Below, one piece after another: positions 24,008-34,408 of a DNA stretch of 64,000 nt. Origin of the DNA: Acanthamoeba sp. SK_2022b (taxonomy: Eukaryota > Discosea > Longamoebia > Acanthamoebidae); contig JANDJZ010000031.1 of the NCBI GenBank assembly GCA_027943245.1, forward strand, positions 124,001 through 188,000, given 5' to 3'. A model generated the notes under the pieces. The model did not search any database. It was not told the origin of the DNA and worked only from the letters and a program-made list of their open reading frames with translations. The first letter of the stretch is position 1, and every line of letters begins with the position of its first letter. A program made the position numbers and the translations under genes.

Positions 24008-25645
24008 CTAAATGACTTTAGAATGCAAGCTATTTGATGCCTGGGTTATGCGCATCAGGGCATCGATCTTTTGCAGGGCGGCGAGGGTGCCGTCGTAGAT
24101 GTGTACCACGGAGGAGGCGGTGGTGGGATCGCAGTCAACGGGCGTCGGGTTGATGCGGACGATGGTGGCCCGCCCCTCGGGTAGTTCCTTCACCATCCTC
24201 TCGAAATGGACGCGCACCTGGCGAGTAGCAGCAGAAAATGCGTGAGTGAGGGACTCGAACAAGCAAAGACCACAGGAAGCGTTCGTATGGGGACCTTGGG
24301 TAACCGCAGCCCCACGCCGATCTCCAGCAGCACCACAGAGGCTTTGGGGTCTTCCTTGACAATTTGCCGTACGCTCTGACACCAGTTCATGAACAGCGCC
24401 GACTCCTGCTCGTTCTCGATGAAGCAGTAATCTGAGGCAGAGAGGAAGGTGGAAGAACGAACAGCATCATGAGAAGAGGGGGCTACATTGGTGTATGTGA
24501 TAGTGGTAGTGGTGGTACCCCCGAAGCCGTAAATGTTGGACCTGGCGAGCTTGCCGCAGTGGGGACATGTGGCGTGGTTGCCCCAGTGCGTGGGGTCGAC
24601 CGACGTGGGGCTGGCCCTAGGCGGACCGGCGGGCGCGGACATGGTCAGCTCGTCGTACTCCATCGCGTAGTCCTGCGGCACCTCCCAGGTCTTCTGGCAG
24701 CACGGCCCGTCAAAGTGCTTGAACGCTGGGCTCGTGCTGGCCAACGACACACACACAGAGAGAGAGAGAGAGCGCGCGCGAATGAGCCAGGCGCCTTCTC
24801 GCGCACACTATCAGCCGAGACCAATCAAGGAGTGCGCTCCCTCGTACCTGCCCTCGCGCTTGAGGCCAGCGCACTGGACCCGTTCGTAGGTGCCGTGAGC
24901 TTGGAACACCTGTGCACACGTGGCATAAACCAAACCATCGAGAAGGTGAGACGAGGGGGAGAGGGGCGCCCTTCTAGCTCTCCTCCTTCCAAGGAAGATG
25001 GAGATGCGCCGTCCGAGTAGGGTACCTCTTCGGGCCTAAAGCCCGCACGAAGGAAGAACCCGTCGACGTTAGTTGTGAACACAAACGCGCGTCCGGGAAG
25101 CGCGGAGACGCCAAGGCCCTCCAGCGACCGGATGCTGGTCGGGTCGCGTAGCCCGGCGTGCAGCTTGCGAAGCACGCCTTGGTCGGGGCCTCCCTGCTCC
25201 GCCTCTTTCTCCAGCTGCTGCTGCCTCTTCGGAGCCGCGGAGTAGAGGTCGTCTCGCCAGCGACGCAGGAGGTCGTAGCCGGCGTGCGGGCGAGCGGCGC
25301 GGTACTTGGCGATGTTGAGCGCCGTCCACCCAAAGTAGCGGTCGGGGTTCTTGACGAGGAGCGAGGGATCGCACACGTCGCGGTAGTCCAGGTTGTTGCG
25401 CTGGAAGAACTCCAGCTTGGACACGTCACCGTACACTGCGCGCCGCCATCGTGTGAGCTGCTGACACAAGTCGTTGCTGGACGTCCGGGTCCGGCATGGG
25501 CGGGGAGAAGAGTACCTGGTAGGCCAGAGTCGGCAGACATGCCGGCGCCGGCGCCTATAAGCAAGAAGGTACCGTCTTTGATTGCCTTGGCTGCCTGGCG
25601 GTACGCCTTATCGCCATCTTGTGCAGCTGCTTGGTCGGTGTCCAT
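24008..25645 (-). CDS. Sirtuin (Sir2-family NAD+-dependent protein deacylase)
   Basis: It uses NAD+ to remove acyl groups from lysine. The first ATG is at 25645-25643 (MDTDQAAAQDGDKAYRQ). Motifs are LLIGAGAGMSADSGLP (NAD pocket, about 25500-25550), FVFTTNVDGFFLRAGF (about 25040-25090), the catalytic His in FQAHGTYERVQC (about 24890), zinc Cys VQC, GPCC and TCPHCGKLARSNIYGFGD (about 24530), and VVLLEIGVGLRLP (about 24300-24345). Between the second and third zinc ligand groups lies a long 45-50 residue spacer. The C-terminus ends NSLHSKVI with TAG 24010-24008. The sequence resembles the bacterial-type atypical sirtuins more than SIRT1-7, so the preferred acyl group cannot be predicted. No targeting signal is obvious. 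Confidence 0.87.
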
Positions 25646-25932
25646 CAACGTTGTTGAGTTGTGCGTGTTGGTGCTGTGGCTCGGCTTGCCTGCCTGGGGT
25701 TTTTGTTGCGGCAGCTTTCAAAGATTTGGGCGTGCCTGGAACAGCTGACATTCGCTGCAAAGAGGAAAGAGAAACAATTCACCACCAAGGAAAAGGAGTG
25801 ATAATTAATAATCCATATCTTTATGAACAAATGCCCGTTACTTCCTCTTGCTCCTGCTGATTCTCTCCTCCTGCAACGTTGAAAAGAGAACAGATTAATG
25901 CGAAAAAATAATTAAAAAAAACAATAACGACA

Positions 25933-26206
25933 TTATGGGCGTACGCGGAACAGGGTGTGGCTGCCGAGCATCGGATCGTATTTCTGGAGGAAGAGCTTGC
26001 GCGTCGCAGCGGGGTTTTTGGTAGTCGTGTAGAAGAAGCCCGTGCCTGCCATGCTAACAAGCTTCACCACCATATTCTAGAAATTCACAAAAATCGCGGG
26101 GCGGGTCAATCCCACTGGGAATGAATGAATCATCATATATCGATGAGTCCGCTGGACGGCAGGTTTGCATCCCACGCGTTACCTGGTTTTTCTTTCCCTT
26201 CGCCAT
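25933..26206 (-). CDS. Mitochondrial large-subunit ribosomal protein bL33m
   Basis: A 55-residue protein in two exons. Exon 1 is 26206-26183 (8 codons, MAKGKKNQ). The intron starts GTAACG at 26182 and ends TTTCTAG at 26077. Exon 2 is 26076-25933 (NMVVKLVSMAGTGFFYTTTK onward, ending HTLFRVRP, TAA). The core 'KLVS.AGTGFFYTT.KNP' and 'KL.L.KYDP....H.LF' is the bL33 signature. Length fits bL33 (50-65 residues). Protein bL33 belongs to the large subunit near the E site. The eukaryotic bL33m is nuclear encoded and imported, and here as elsewhere no long cleavable presequence is seen. It is divergent from methionyl-tRNA synthetase, another translation gene. Confidence 0.92.
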
Positions 26207-26443
26207 CTTGTGCGCGTGTCCTTCTGCTATCAATTGCAGATTGACGTGCCGATCTGGTTATGCGAGGAATTTTGGCTGCGCGTCAAGCATTCCAAGAATA
26301 TTCCGATTCTCCTACGGCCAACAAAAGAAAGGCAACCAGCATAGAGCTGGCATCTAATCGATTCACCACTGCAGCAACAACAAAGCAACAGGACAACGCA
26401 ACACCCATCGATTGATACAGGCACACTCAAAGGCAAAGAGAAA
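26207..26443. promoter_or_regulatory. Divergent promoter, bL33m / methionyl-tRNA synthetase
   Basis: 237 bases between divergent start codons of two translation genes. No core element is recognised with confidence. The region just before the MetRS ATG (26355-26443) is A-rich and probably its 5' untranslated leader. Confidence 0.4.
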
Positions 26444-29239
26444 ATGGAGTGCGAAAAGACAAAGGAACAGTTCGCAGAGGATCTGAAAGTGCTTGAGGAT
26501 GGACAAGCGGTGTTTCAGAAGCAATTTGTTGAGCTGAAGAAGGCCAAGGCTGACAAGGCCAAGATCGATGAAGTGCTCAATCATCTGAAGGAAGGAAAGG
26601 AGAAGATTGCTGCTCTGGTATCGTCCCAGCCTCATCTCGCGCAAGCGATTACCTTTTTTTAACAATTGTTTTTCCCCAAATTCGCATCATTTAGCAAAAA
26701 GAATTCAAGACGCTGTACCCCGAAGACACACTGTACGGACCGCCTGCACACTGTTGTTCAGTGCTTTGATCTAACCTAAATTTAATTAACAGTGGAGGTA
26801 AGGCAAAGGCGAAGCCCAAGGAGAAGAAGGAGCAGCCCGTTGCCAAGAAGGAAAAGTTCGAGGTTGAAGTTGAGACCTATACCCTCCCCGACGCGCTCCT
26901 ACCCGGCGTTGGCGTGGAGACCACAAGTACGCTCTTCATCCCTGTGAGGCCTCGTGTGGCTCAATAACGTTTGCTGATGACACCTTCCATAACCTATTTT
27001 GTCATGTGCGTAGACCCTATCCTGCCCGTGGACGACAAGCGCAACATCCTCATCACCAGCTCGCTGCCCTATGTAAATAACGTTCCTCATCTGGGCAACA
27101 TCATCGGCTGTGTCCTCAGCGCCGACGTCTTTGCCAGGTGCGCAGCCGCGTCATCCGTTCTCATATAGCGCTCCCCTTGTCCGATCGATGGTGGTCGTAA
27201 CAAACAACACCATTGGACTCATCATCACTTTCAATAATAGGTACTGCCGCCTCCGTGGCCACAACACCATTTTCATCTGCGGTACCGACGAGTATGGCAC
27301 GGCTACCGAGACCAAGGCCCTTCAGGAGGGCATGACCCCGATCGAAGTGTGCAACAAGTACTACAAGGTGCACAAGGAGATCTACGAGTGGTTCGGCTGC
27401 CAGTTCGACAAATTCGGCCGCACCACCACCGAGCAGCAGACCACGTACCGCGTCTCCCTGCTTCTCACTCTTATTGGAACGCGCTGGTGTTTGAGACCTC
27501 AACCTCGACTAACTACCAAGACTGCAAATGTCCACGTGCCTGTTCATGCAGTATCGCGCAGCAGATCTTCCTGGACATTCAGAAGAACGACTACCTGATC
27601 ACTCAGACTCTGGAGCAGCTCTACTGCCACAAGTGCGCCAAGTTCCTCGCGGATCGCTTCGTTGAGGGCACCTGCCCCAGGGAGGGCTGCGGCTACGTCG
27701 ACGCCCGCGGCGATCAGTGCGACCATTGTGGATTCCTGCTCAACCCCATCGAACTCATCAACCCGCGTTGCAAGACCTGTGGCACAACGCCCGAGGTAAA
27801 GGCTCTCATTCTGCCACACCAGCCCAGAGATCAATACGTGCATTGTCTGACATGAGTGACTGGTGTGGTGCAGCCGCGCTTCTCCGAGCATCTGTTCCTC
27901 GACCTGCCACGGCTCGAGGGCCGACTCAACGAGTGGGTGGACGCTTCGATCAGTCAGGGCACGTGGTCGCAGAACTCCATCGCCACGACCAAGGACAAGT
28001 GGCTCAAGGAGGGCCTTCAGCCGCGCTGCATCACTCGCGATCTCAAGTGGGGCACGCCCGTCCCGCTGGACAAGTACAAGGAAAAGGTGTTCTACGTGTG
28101 GTTCGATGCTCCTATCGGTTACATTTCCATCACCGCCAACTACACCGACGAGTGGGAGAAGGTAAATCACTTTTCCTCTGAGAGCACTTTGACTTTGACT
28201 TACCGGTACCTCGATTCGGAATTCTACCCCCATTTTCCTCACAACAGTGGTGGAAGAATCCCAATAACGTGGAGCTCCACCAGTTCATGGGCAAGGACAA
28301 CGTCCCGTTCCATTGCGTCATCTTCCCGGCCTCATTGATGGCTACCGGCGGCGACTGGACGCTGCTCCATTCGATCAGCACCACCGAATATCTCAACTAT
28401 GAATCCACCCAGTTCTCCAAGAGCAGGTTCGCGCACCATCATCGTCATCAACACCAACCCATTAGAGAGAGAAACTTTGACCTCGGATCTAACGTGTGTT
28501 TTTTCCTCTCTTTCTATCTATAACACTGGACAGAGGCACTGGCGTGTTCGGTGATGCAGCCAAGAGCACGGGCATCCCGGCGGAGGTGTGGCGCTACTAC
28601 CTGCTGGCCAACCGACCGGAGACGTCGGACAGCGACTTCAGCTGGGAGGACTTTGGGGCCAAGAACAACAACGAGCTGCTGGCCAACCTGGGCAACTTCG
28701 TCAACCGGTGCCTCAAGTTCACCAAGGACCGCTTCGCGTCGACCGTTCCCGCACTCGGCAAGCTGACGGAGGACGACGAGACCCTCATCAAGGAGGTCAA
28801 CGAGCAGATCGAGATCTACGTCAAGGAGCTCGACCTCGCCAAGATGAAGGCGTCGCTGCAGGCGGCTATGCACGTCTCGAGGCTCGGCAACAACTACCTT
28901 CAGAAGCAGGAGCCCTGGGTCCTCATCAAGACCGAGCCCGAGCGCTGCGCCACGGTCCTTCACGTGGGCCTCAACCTCGTGAAGCTGCTCACCGCCCTGC
29001 TCGAGCCCTTCATGCCCCACTTCTCCGAGAAGGTGCTGCGCCAGATGCAGCTGGACCACTCCTTGATTCCCGACCGCTGGACGTTCGAGGTGCCCGCCGG
29101 CCACGTCATCAGCGATGCCGTGCCCATTTTCCGCCAGATCAAGGAACAGGAGCTCAAGGAGTTCTCCCGCCGCTTCGCTGGCAAGCAGGAGCAGGAGGGC
29201 AAGGCCGAGACTGTCAAGCCCACGACCCCCTCCCAGTAA
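26444..29239 (+). CDS. Cytosolic methionyl-tRNA synthetase with N-terminal WHEP-like helices
   Basis: A class I synthetase that charges tRNA-Met. ATG 26444. Residues 1 to about 70 ([20 protein letters not shown]...) form a helical hairpin like the WHEP-TRS domain that binds tRNA, followed by a Lys-rich linker. The catalytic core starts [20 protein letters not shown] at about 27040-27100, where HLGN is the HIGH motif. Zinc-knuckle Cys pairs lie at about 27625-27790 (CHKC, CPREGC, CDHC, CKTC). The KMSKS loop is QFSKSRGTGVFG, split by an intron (about 28411-28555). The anticodon-binding helical domain follows to PTTPSQ, TAA 29237-29239. About nine exons, with the start of exon 3 joining [13 protein letters not shown]. 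No C-terminal EMAP-II-like tRNA-binding domain is present. Confidence 0.95.
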
Positions 29240-29358
29240 AACATCTGTCGCGTTGAGGGGCCAGATCTCGTATTTAACAAAGATTTTTCTCTTTTTTTAT
29301 ATATATAAAAGCAATAACGCCAATTATGATGTACATTTCTTACAAGCCCACAATCGCG

Positions 29359-30284
29359 TTAGGCGCTTGATGCGCAGCTTTGCTGGTTTCGCCTGACATT
29401 CTTGTGGCCGCTCCTCTCACGAGACCGTTCGCGTCGCTCGTTGGACCGCGGCTTGTTGCAGGTGATGGCGCGTATCTCCTTGAGGATGCGTTTGCGGTGG
29501 CCGAGGATGGTGACGCCCACCTCCAGGAGGCAGGCGTCGGAGAGCGCCGCCAGTCGCTTGCCGTCGATACGGTGGTCGACAAAGAGTGGGCGGTAGCCCT
29601 TCAGTTCGATGAGCTTGAGCCAGTCACAAACGTCGCGCTCCGACCACTGCGCCACTGCCGGACGGCCGCGGAGCCGTCGGCGGGAGGAGTGACGCGCCTC
29701 TGCGGCTCGCCGAAGGATCTGCTTGCGGTGACCCCACTTGCTGATGCCCATCTCGAGCAGTGCTTCTTCATCGAGGGTGAGCAGGCGACGCCCTGTGATG
29801 CCTCTTTGCTCGAACAAACCGCTGCACTCGGCCAAGCCGCAAAGCTTGAGCCAGAAGGCAACATCCTCACGCGTCCATGTGCGCGGGTCTGCAGCATAGA
29901 AAGAGGATCAGTCGGACATCGAAAGAACAAGAAGAAAAGTGCTGAGGGAGATACCGACCAAGATCAAGGAAGAAGCAAGAGTTGTTGACTCGGCGAACAC
30001 ATCTAAGCAAACGCTTGCGGTCACCAAGCCGGACAACGCCCAGCGAAAGCAAGGTGAGGTCGTCCATTCTGAGCAGGTTGTGTCCATCTACCCCGGCCGA
30101 CTCCAAGCAGCCAAGAACGTCCCCGGGGAAGTTTTGATTTTGAAGCCAGCGCCTGACTTGCGCCGAGCCCCAGCTGTGCACAACTGCAAGTGACGAGAGC
30201 TTAGCCCATACAAGTTGATGCGACCCGAATTATTCACGGGGTGCGGGTACGTTTGACGCTAGGGAAGACAGGTAGGGTTGTCAT
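29359..30284 (-). CDS. Triple SAM-domain protein
   Basis: A small protein made almost entirely of three tandem SAM (sterile alpha motif) domains, which usually mediate homo- or hetero-oligomerisation. Read with a 34-base first exon (30284-30251, MTTLPVFPSVK) joined to LVHSWGSAQVRRWLQ. SAM1 is at about 30180-29985 (DDLTLLSLGVVRLGDRKRLL). SAM2 is at about 29890-29710 (WTREDVAFWLKLCGLAE ... LLEMGISKWGHRKQILR). SAM3 is at about 29660-29450 (WSERDVCDWLKLIELKGY ... LLEVGVTILGHRKRILKEI). A basic tail follows (RSNERRERSRERSGHKN), stop at 29361-29359. There is no catalytic domain. The first exon depends on a GTAC donor at 30250 and is less certain than the rest. It sits next to two larger SAM genes. 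Confidence 0.8.
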
Positions 30285-30606
30285 TGCGGGGTGGGGAATT
30301 GCAAGAACCATCGTGGGGCCGAGGCTAGAAGACCCATCTTGTGCGTTGAGTCTTCCCACCAATGACCTGGGGAGCATGCTCCTGACCTTCGTCTCCTTTC
30401 ACCAAAAAAGCAGCTGCCCCAGCAGTCACTGGCCAATGGCTGCACTTGTGACGTGCCGACTGTGGGCCCGCACGAAGTTCCACGTTCGCCGCACGTCAGC
30501 ATAGTCACCTCTTACGAAGATCAAGTCCAAGCAGATAAATATCTCCTTTCGTTTCTCTCCACGCGTGCGTTGCTGGTTTTTTGTTTACAAATTGGCAGCC
30601 ATCCGT
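30285..30606. other. Intergenic region between triple-SAM and SAM-TKL kinase genes
   Basis: 322 bases between two minus-strand genes. It must hold the promoter of the triple-SAM gene and the 3' end of the kinase gene. I see no repeat, RNA gene or conserved coding segment in it. Confidence 0.4.
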
Positions 30607-33600
30607 TTAGGCCCGAGCCTTGCCCCCTTTGCTCTTCTCATCGGAGCCGGATCGCTTGGCGCGCAGCTTGCTGGCGGGGGACGGAGGTGCGGCGAGGGTA
30701 GGCGCGTTGTTGGTCGAGGCCGAAAGCCGTCTCATCATCTCCTCGACCTTGGCGTTCTGCTCCTCGAGCTCCTTGACCCGCTTGGCCAGGTCCTTGGACT
30801 TGCGCACCAGCTTTTCCTTCTTCTTCTTCTCCGACTTGCGCTTGAGCGCCTTCTGCCGCTTGTACTCCTGCTCCAGCACCGGCACCTGCGCAACGCCACC
30901 ACAACATGTGACTTCAGTACGCGACGGCGATTCACCAAGGGCGGAACGGAGCTCGTACGATTTGGTGGAAGTAGGGGCGGCTCATGAAGTCGCCATCCCA
31001 GCACATCTCGATGAGGGCCTTGATCGAGTTAGGGCATTTCTGTAAGGGCGCGGGCAGAGGTAAGTCAACTCAACGCCCCGTGCACCGAGAACGACGAAGG
31101 TGAGCAGCAGCAGCAACGTACCTGAGGCAGAGGCCCCGGTCGCTTGCCCGAGAGAACCGGATAGACCAGCTGCGGCAGGGCCTTGCCGTCCCACGGCTTC
31201 CTGCGCGTGAATAGCTCCCACAGACTGCGACGTAGGAAGGGGAGGGTCAGCACAGAATAGCTCCAACCTCGCGAGCGAGAGGAGGAGCGTACACGATGGC
31301 GAAGGAATAGACGTCGACACGTTCATCGGACTTGCCGCCATATCGGCCCGCCTCGTCGCTGTCGAGCAGTTCTGGGGCCTGCGGCGTTGCATCGGAGGCG
31401 CAGGTCATCAGTCGACAAACGCACCCCCACAAAAACGGGCTGAGCGAGCCGTCTCATCTTTGGCCAAGAGCGCACGTACCATGTAGGGAGCAGTGCCATG
31501 GATGCCCTGGTGGGTGAGGGTGTGCTCGCGGGTCTTGGAGAGGCCAAAGTCACAGATCTTGGGCCGCATGTGTTCGTCCAACAAAATGTTTTGCGGTTTC
31601 TGCGGACAAAGCCATCGCCACACGGTTAGCCGGTCTGCCCCTGATGGGAAAATGGGCGATGGTCGGGGGGGGGGGTACGAGGTCGCGGTGGATGATCTTG
31701 GAGAGGTGGATGAAGTTCATGCCCTGCGCTATTCGCAGAGCGATGTTGGTCTTCTGCATGCGGTTCAGCTTCGTCTCCTTACCGTGCAGCAGTTCGTGCA
31801 GGCTGCCTCCCTGCAGGGAGTGTCACCACCACCCATCGGTGTAAGTGATCGAACGACGCAAGACAAGAAAAGCATTAGGGGGGAGGCGTGCCTCCATGTA
31901 CTCCATCATGAGGAGGAGATCGGGCGCGTCGCAGCAGTAGGCCATCATGGCCACGATTGTCGGGTGCCGAAGCTTACCCAAGATCTCAACCTCGTTGCGG
32001 AAATCGCTCATCACGCGTGACCTGCAAAACACACGAAGCGTGGGTGAGGCGCAAACCACGACGTGTGTGAACGTATGCGGAGCGCGAGAGTAGTTGCGGT
32101 GTGACGCGGTACCGGTTGAGTTCGACCATCCGCATCTGCTTGAGAGCGACGCGAGTGCCGCGCCAGTTGGCCGAGTGCACCGACCCCGAGGCCGTAACGG
32201 CGATCAAGTCGCCCATCACCAGCTCGTGCCGCTCGAACGTGGGCAATGGCAGATGCACGCCCTGCGGACCTGTCCGCGCCAATAAAACAACGCCCCGCTC
32301 GGAGTTTAAATGCACGCGCAAATACGACCAAGGAGAGGCGAGGCGAGGCCACACGAACGTTTGGCGAGGTCGCTGGGGGTGTCGAAGGGCTCTAGTTCGC
32401 TGATGGAGATCTCCGACTCGTTCAGGGACGTCCTCGACTCAGACGTCCGCTTGCGCGAGGAGTGGGAGTCCTCCGACTCATTCTGAGAAGCCTCGCTGAC
32501 CGACTCCGAGCGCTTCCTCGATACCTTGGCCCGAGAGCTAGCGCGAGCGTGCGTCGGTCATGCGCGGCAAGGCTGAGAAACAATGAGAGGGCTTTGGAGG
32601 GGGGGGCTTGCGTGCTTACCCTTTCCTCTTCTTCTCGGTGGGCGGGTTCTTGGCTTCGTACTCGCTCACGTACTTGGCGATGTCGATGTCCAGCGGCCCC
32701 GAGCTCCGGCGCTCCTTGGCCCCCGCCTTGCTCCTCGCCCTCGGCGATACCGGCGGTGGCGACCGCGCGCCCTCTCTCGCCGCTGCGCCACCGCCGCCTC
32801 TGGACGACGACGGTGGTGTCGCAGCGGACTTGGCCTCGGCCTTATTCTCCTTCTTCTTGTTCGACCCGCCCCACTTGAGGAGGCTCTTGGCCTTGAGGTG
32901 CTTGTGGCTGGGCTTCTTGGCGGAGACATCGGCCGAGGTCTCCTCGGGGAGGAGTTCGGGCGCCGCGGCCGAGTCTCGCCGTGCGTTGAAGGGCGACTTC
33001 TTAGCGTTGTAGAGCGGAATGCCGGGGAAGGGCGAGGCCGAGGTAGGCCCGTCTTTGCCACTGTTGTGGCTCCCGTTCTTCTTCTCCTTCTTGCCCTTGG
33101 TCTTCTCCTGCGGCGGCGCCGGCTTGGTCTTAGCGGGAGGCACCACCCGGTAGATGACCTCGTTGTCTTCTTCATCGTCATCATCGTCATCATCATCGCT
33201 TTCGTCTTCGCTTTCGTCGTCGTCATCGGTGTCGTCTTCGTCATCGTCATCCTCCCCCCGAATCTCCTCCTCGTCTTCCGCGATGGTGCAGGTGTCGCTG
33301 GCGTCGCCCTCGCGCGGGGAGAGCGGGTTGGGTATGATCATCCCCATCTCCTCGTAGAGCTCCTCCATGGCCTTCTTGCCGTGGGCCTTTCGCCTCAGGC
33401 CCGTCACCTGCTGCATAACCCATTTGCGCTGCACGGTAGAGGCAATTCCTAATCCCCCAACGCCACGTGAGAACGAAAGTCCACCGCACTCAAGGCGAGG
33501 CAAGTCCAAAAGAACGAAGACGAAGAAAAGGAAAGAGAGGGGGGGGGGGAAGACGAAGGGGGAAGACGAAGGACATGCGAAAACGAAAAGACAGGGAGGG

Positions 33601-33906
33601 CGGCGAACCCATTTCAATAAGGTCTTCGTTGTCGAGGTCGAGCAGGTCTTCGCCCAGAATCTGGTGCTTGCGGAACGCGGCGCGGTAGGTGCCACATCCG
33701 ATTCCATCCAGCCATCGCCCCACCTCCTCCTCGCCCCACTTCGTCACTTCCATTGCTGGCCCCCCTTTCGCAATCACCAACCACGAAACTCAGCAAAGGG
33801 AACAGATTTTGTAATAAGAAAGGTAAAAACATCATTAAAAGGTACCTGGCGAGAGGGGCCTGCCTGGGGAGGCTGGAGGGATCTTGATCTTGTTTCTATC
33901 CGTCAT
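30607..33906 (-). CDS. SAM-domain plus TKL-type protein kinase
   Basis: A tyrosine-kinase-like Ser/Thr kinase with an N-terminal SAM domain. Exon 1 (33906-33842, MTDRNKIKIPPASPGRPLSP) is spliced to AMEVTKWGEEEVGRWLDGIG, the start of the SAM domain (to about 33605). A long disordered linker has an acidic run of Asp/Glu/Ser at 33155-33260 and Lys-rich stretches. The kinase domain spans about 32290-31000. It carries the ATP lysine in RVALKQMRM (about 32135), the catalytic loop IIHRDL|KPQN (split by an intron with 11 consecutive G at 31665), DFGLSK (about 31545), APELLDSDEAGRYGGKSD and VDVYSFAIVLWELF. All key residues are present, so it should be active. The tail is a Lys-rich coiled coil (VKELEEQNAKVEEMMRR), ending GGKARA at 30607. 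Shared dictyostelid/amoebozoan TKL style. Confidence 0.9.
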
Positions 33907-34408
33907 CTCTCGCCTCTGTGTTGCGGTGCGTTAGTTGGTGTTGGTGGGCAGTAGACGAAATAACACACGGAGTTATAGTGGCGACAAGAGTGGGCGTACC
34001 TAAAAGATGAAAAGAGAAGGATGAAAGGAGCAGTGTCGGAGAGGACGCCACCGCTGGGGCAGGTGGACGTAAATTGGAGACCGTTAAAACTTGACCTTGC
34101 TTGCGGGCTCGCGTGGTGTGCCTCGCTTTGGTGCCACCACGACCGGTTAAAACTGGGTTTGTTAGTGTTCCAGCAGCCTGGACACCAGGGCTTGCGGTCG
34201 TTTCGATGGTCGGGGTGCACCGCCACGCGCGCTCCGCTTTGGCAGTTTGTCCGATTACCCTATGCTAGGCTCCAACAACGTCCGTGAAACGTTGTTCGGA
34301 CAGGAGGTGCTTGCTCTCTCCGGCAACGAAAAAACACACGAACGCGACGGAGAGGGGACAAAGAACGAAGCCCCCCCTCTGAAGTATTAGTCGTAGTTGG
34401 ACCCGCAC
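33907..34408. promoter_or_regulatory. Divergent promoter of two SAM-domain genes
   Basis: 502 bases between head-to-head genes, both encoding SAM proteins. The layout allows co-regulation. I see no clear TATA box. The centre (34020-34260) is less GC-rich than the coding flanks and contains no supported reading frame. Confidence 0.4.

Noticed and set aside
26400..26665. Minus-strand frame opposite the first MetRS exon
   Set aside because: Leu-rich antisense shadow of a Lys/Glu-rich helical exon.
30453..30701. Possible plus-strand gene between the triple-SAM and SAM-TKL genes
   Set aside because: Short frame without domain, overlapping the true 3' exon of the kinase gene.
32583..33452. 289-codon plus-strand frame with hydrophobic runs that look like membrane helices
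   Set aside because: The Val/Ile/Phe run at 33155-33260 is the reverse of the Asp/Glu-rich tract in the SAM-TKL kinase linker.
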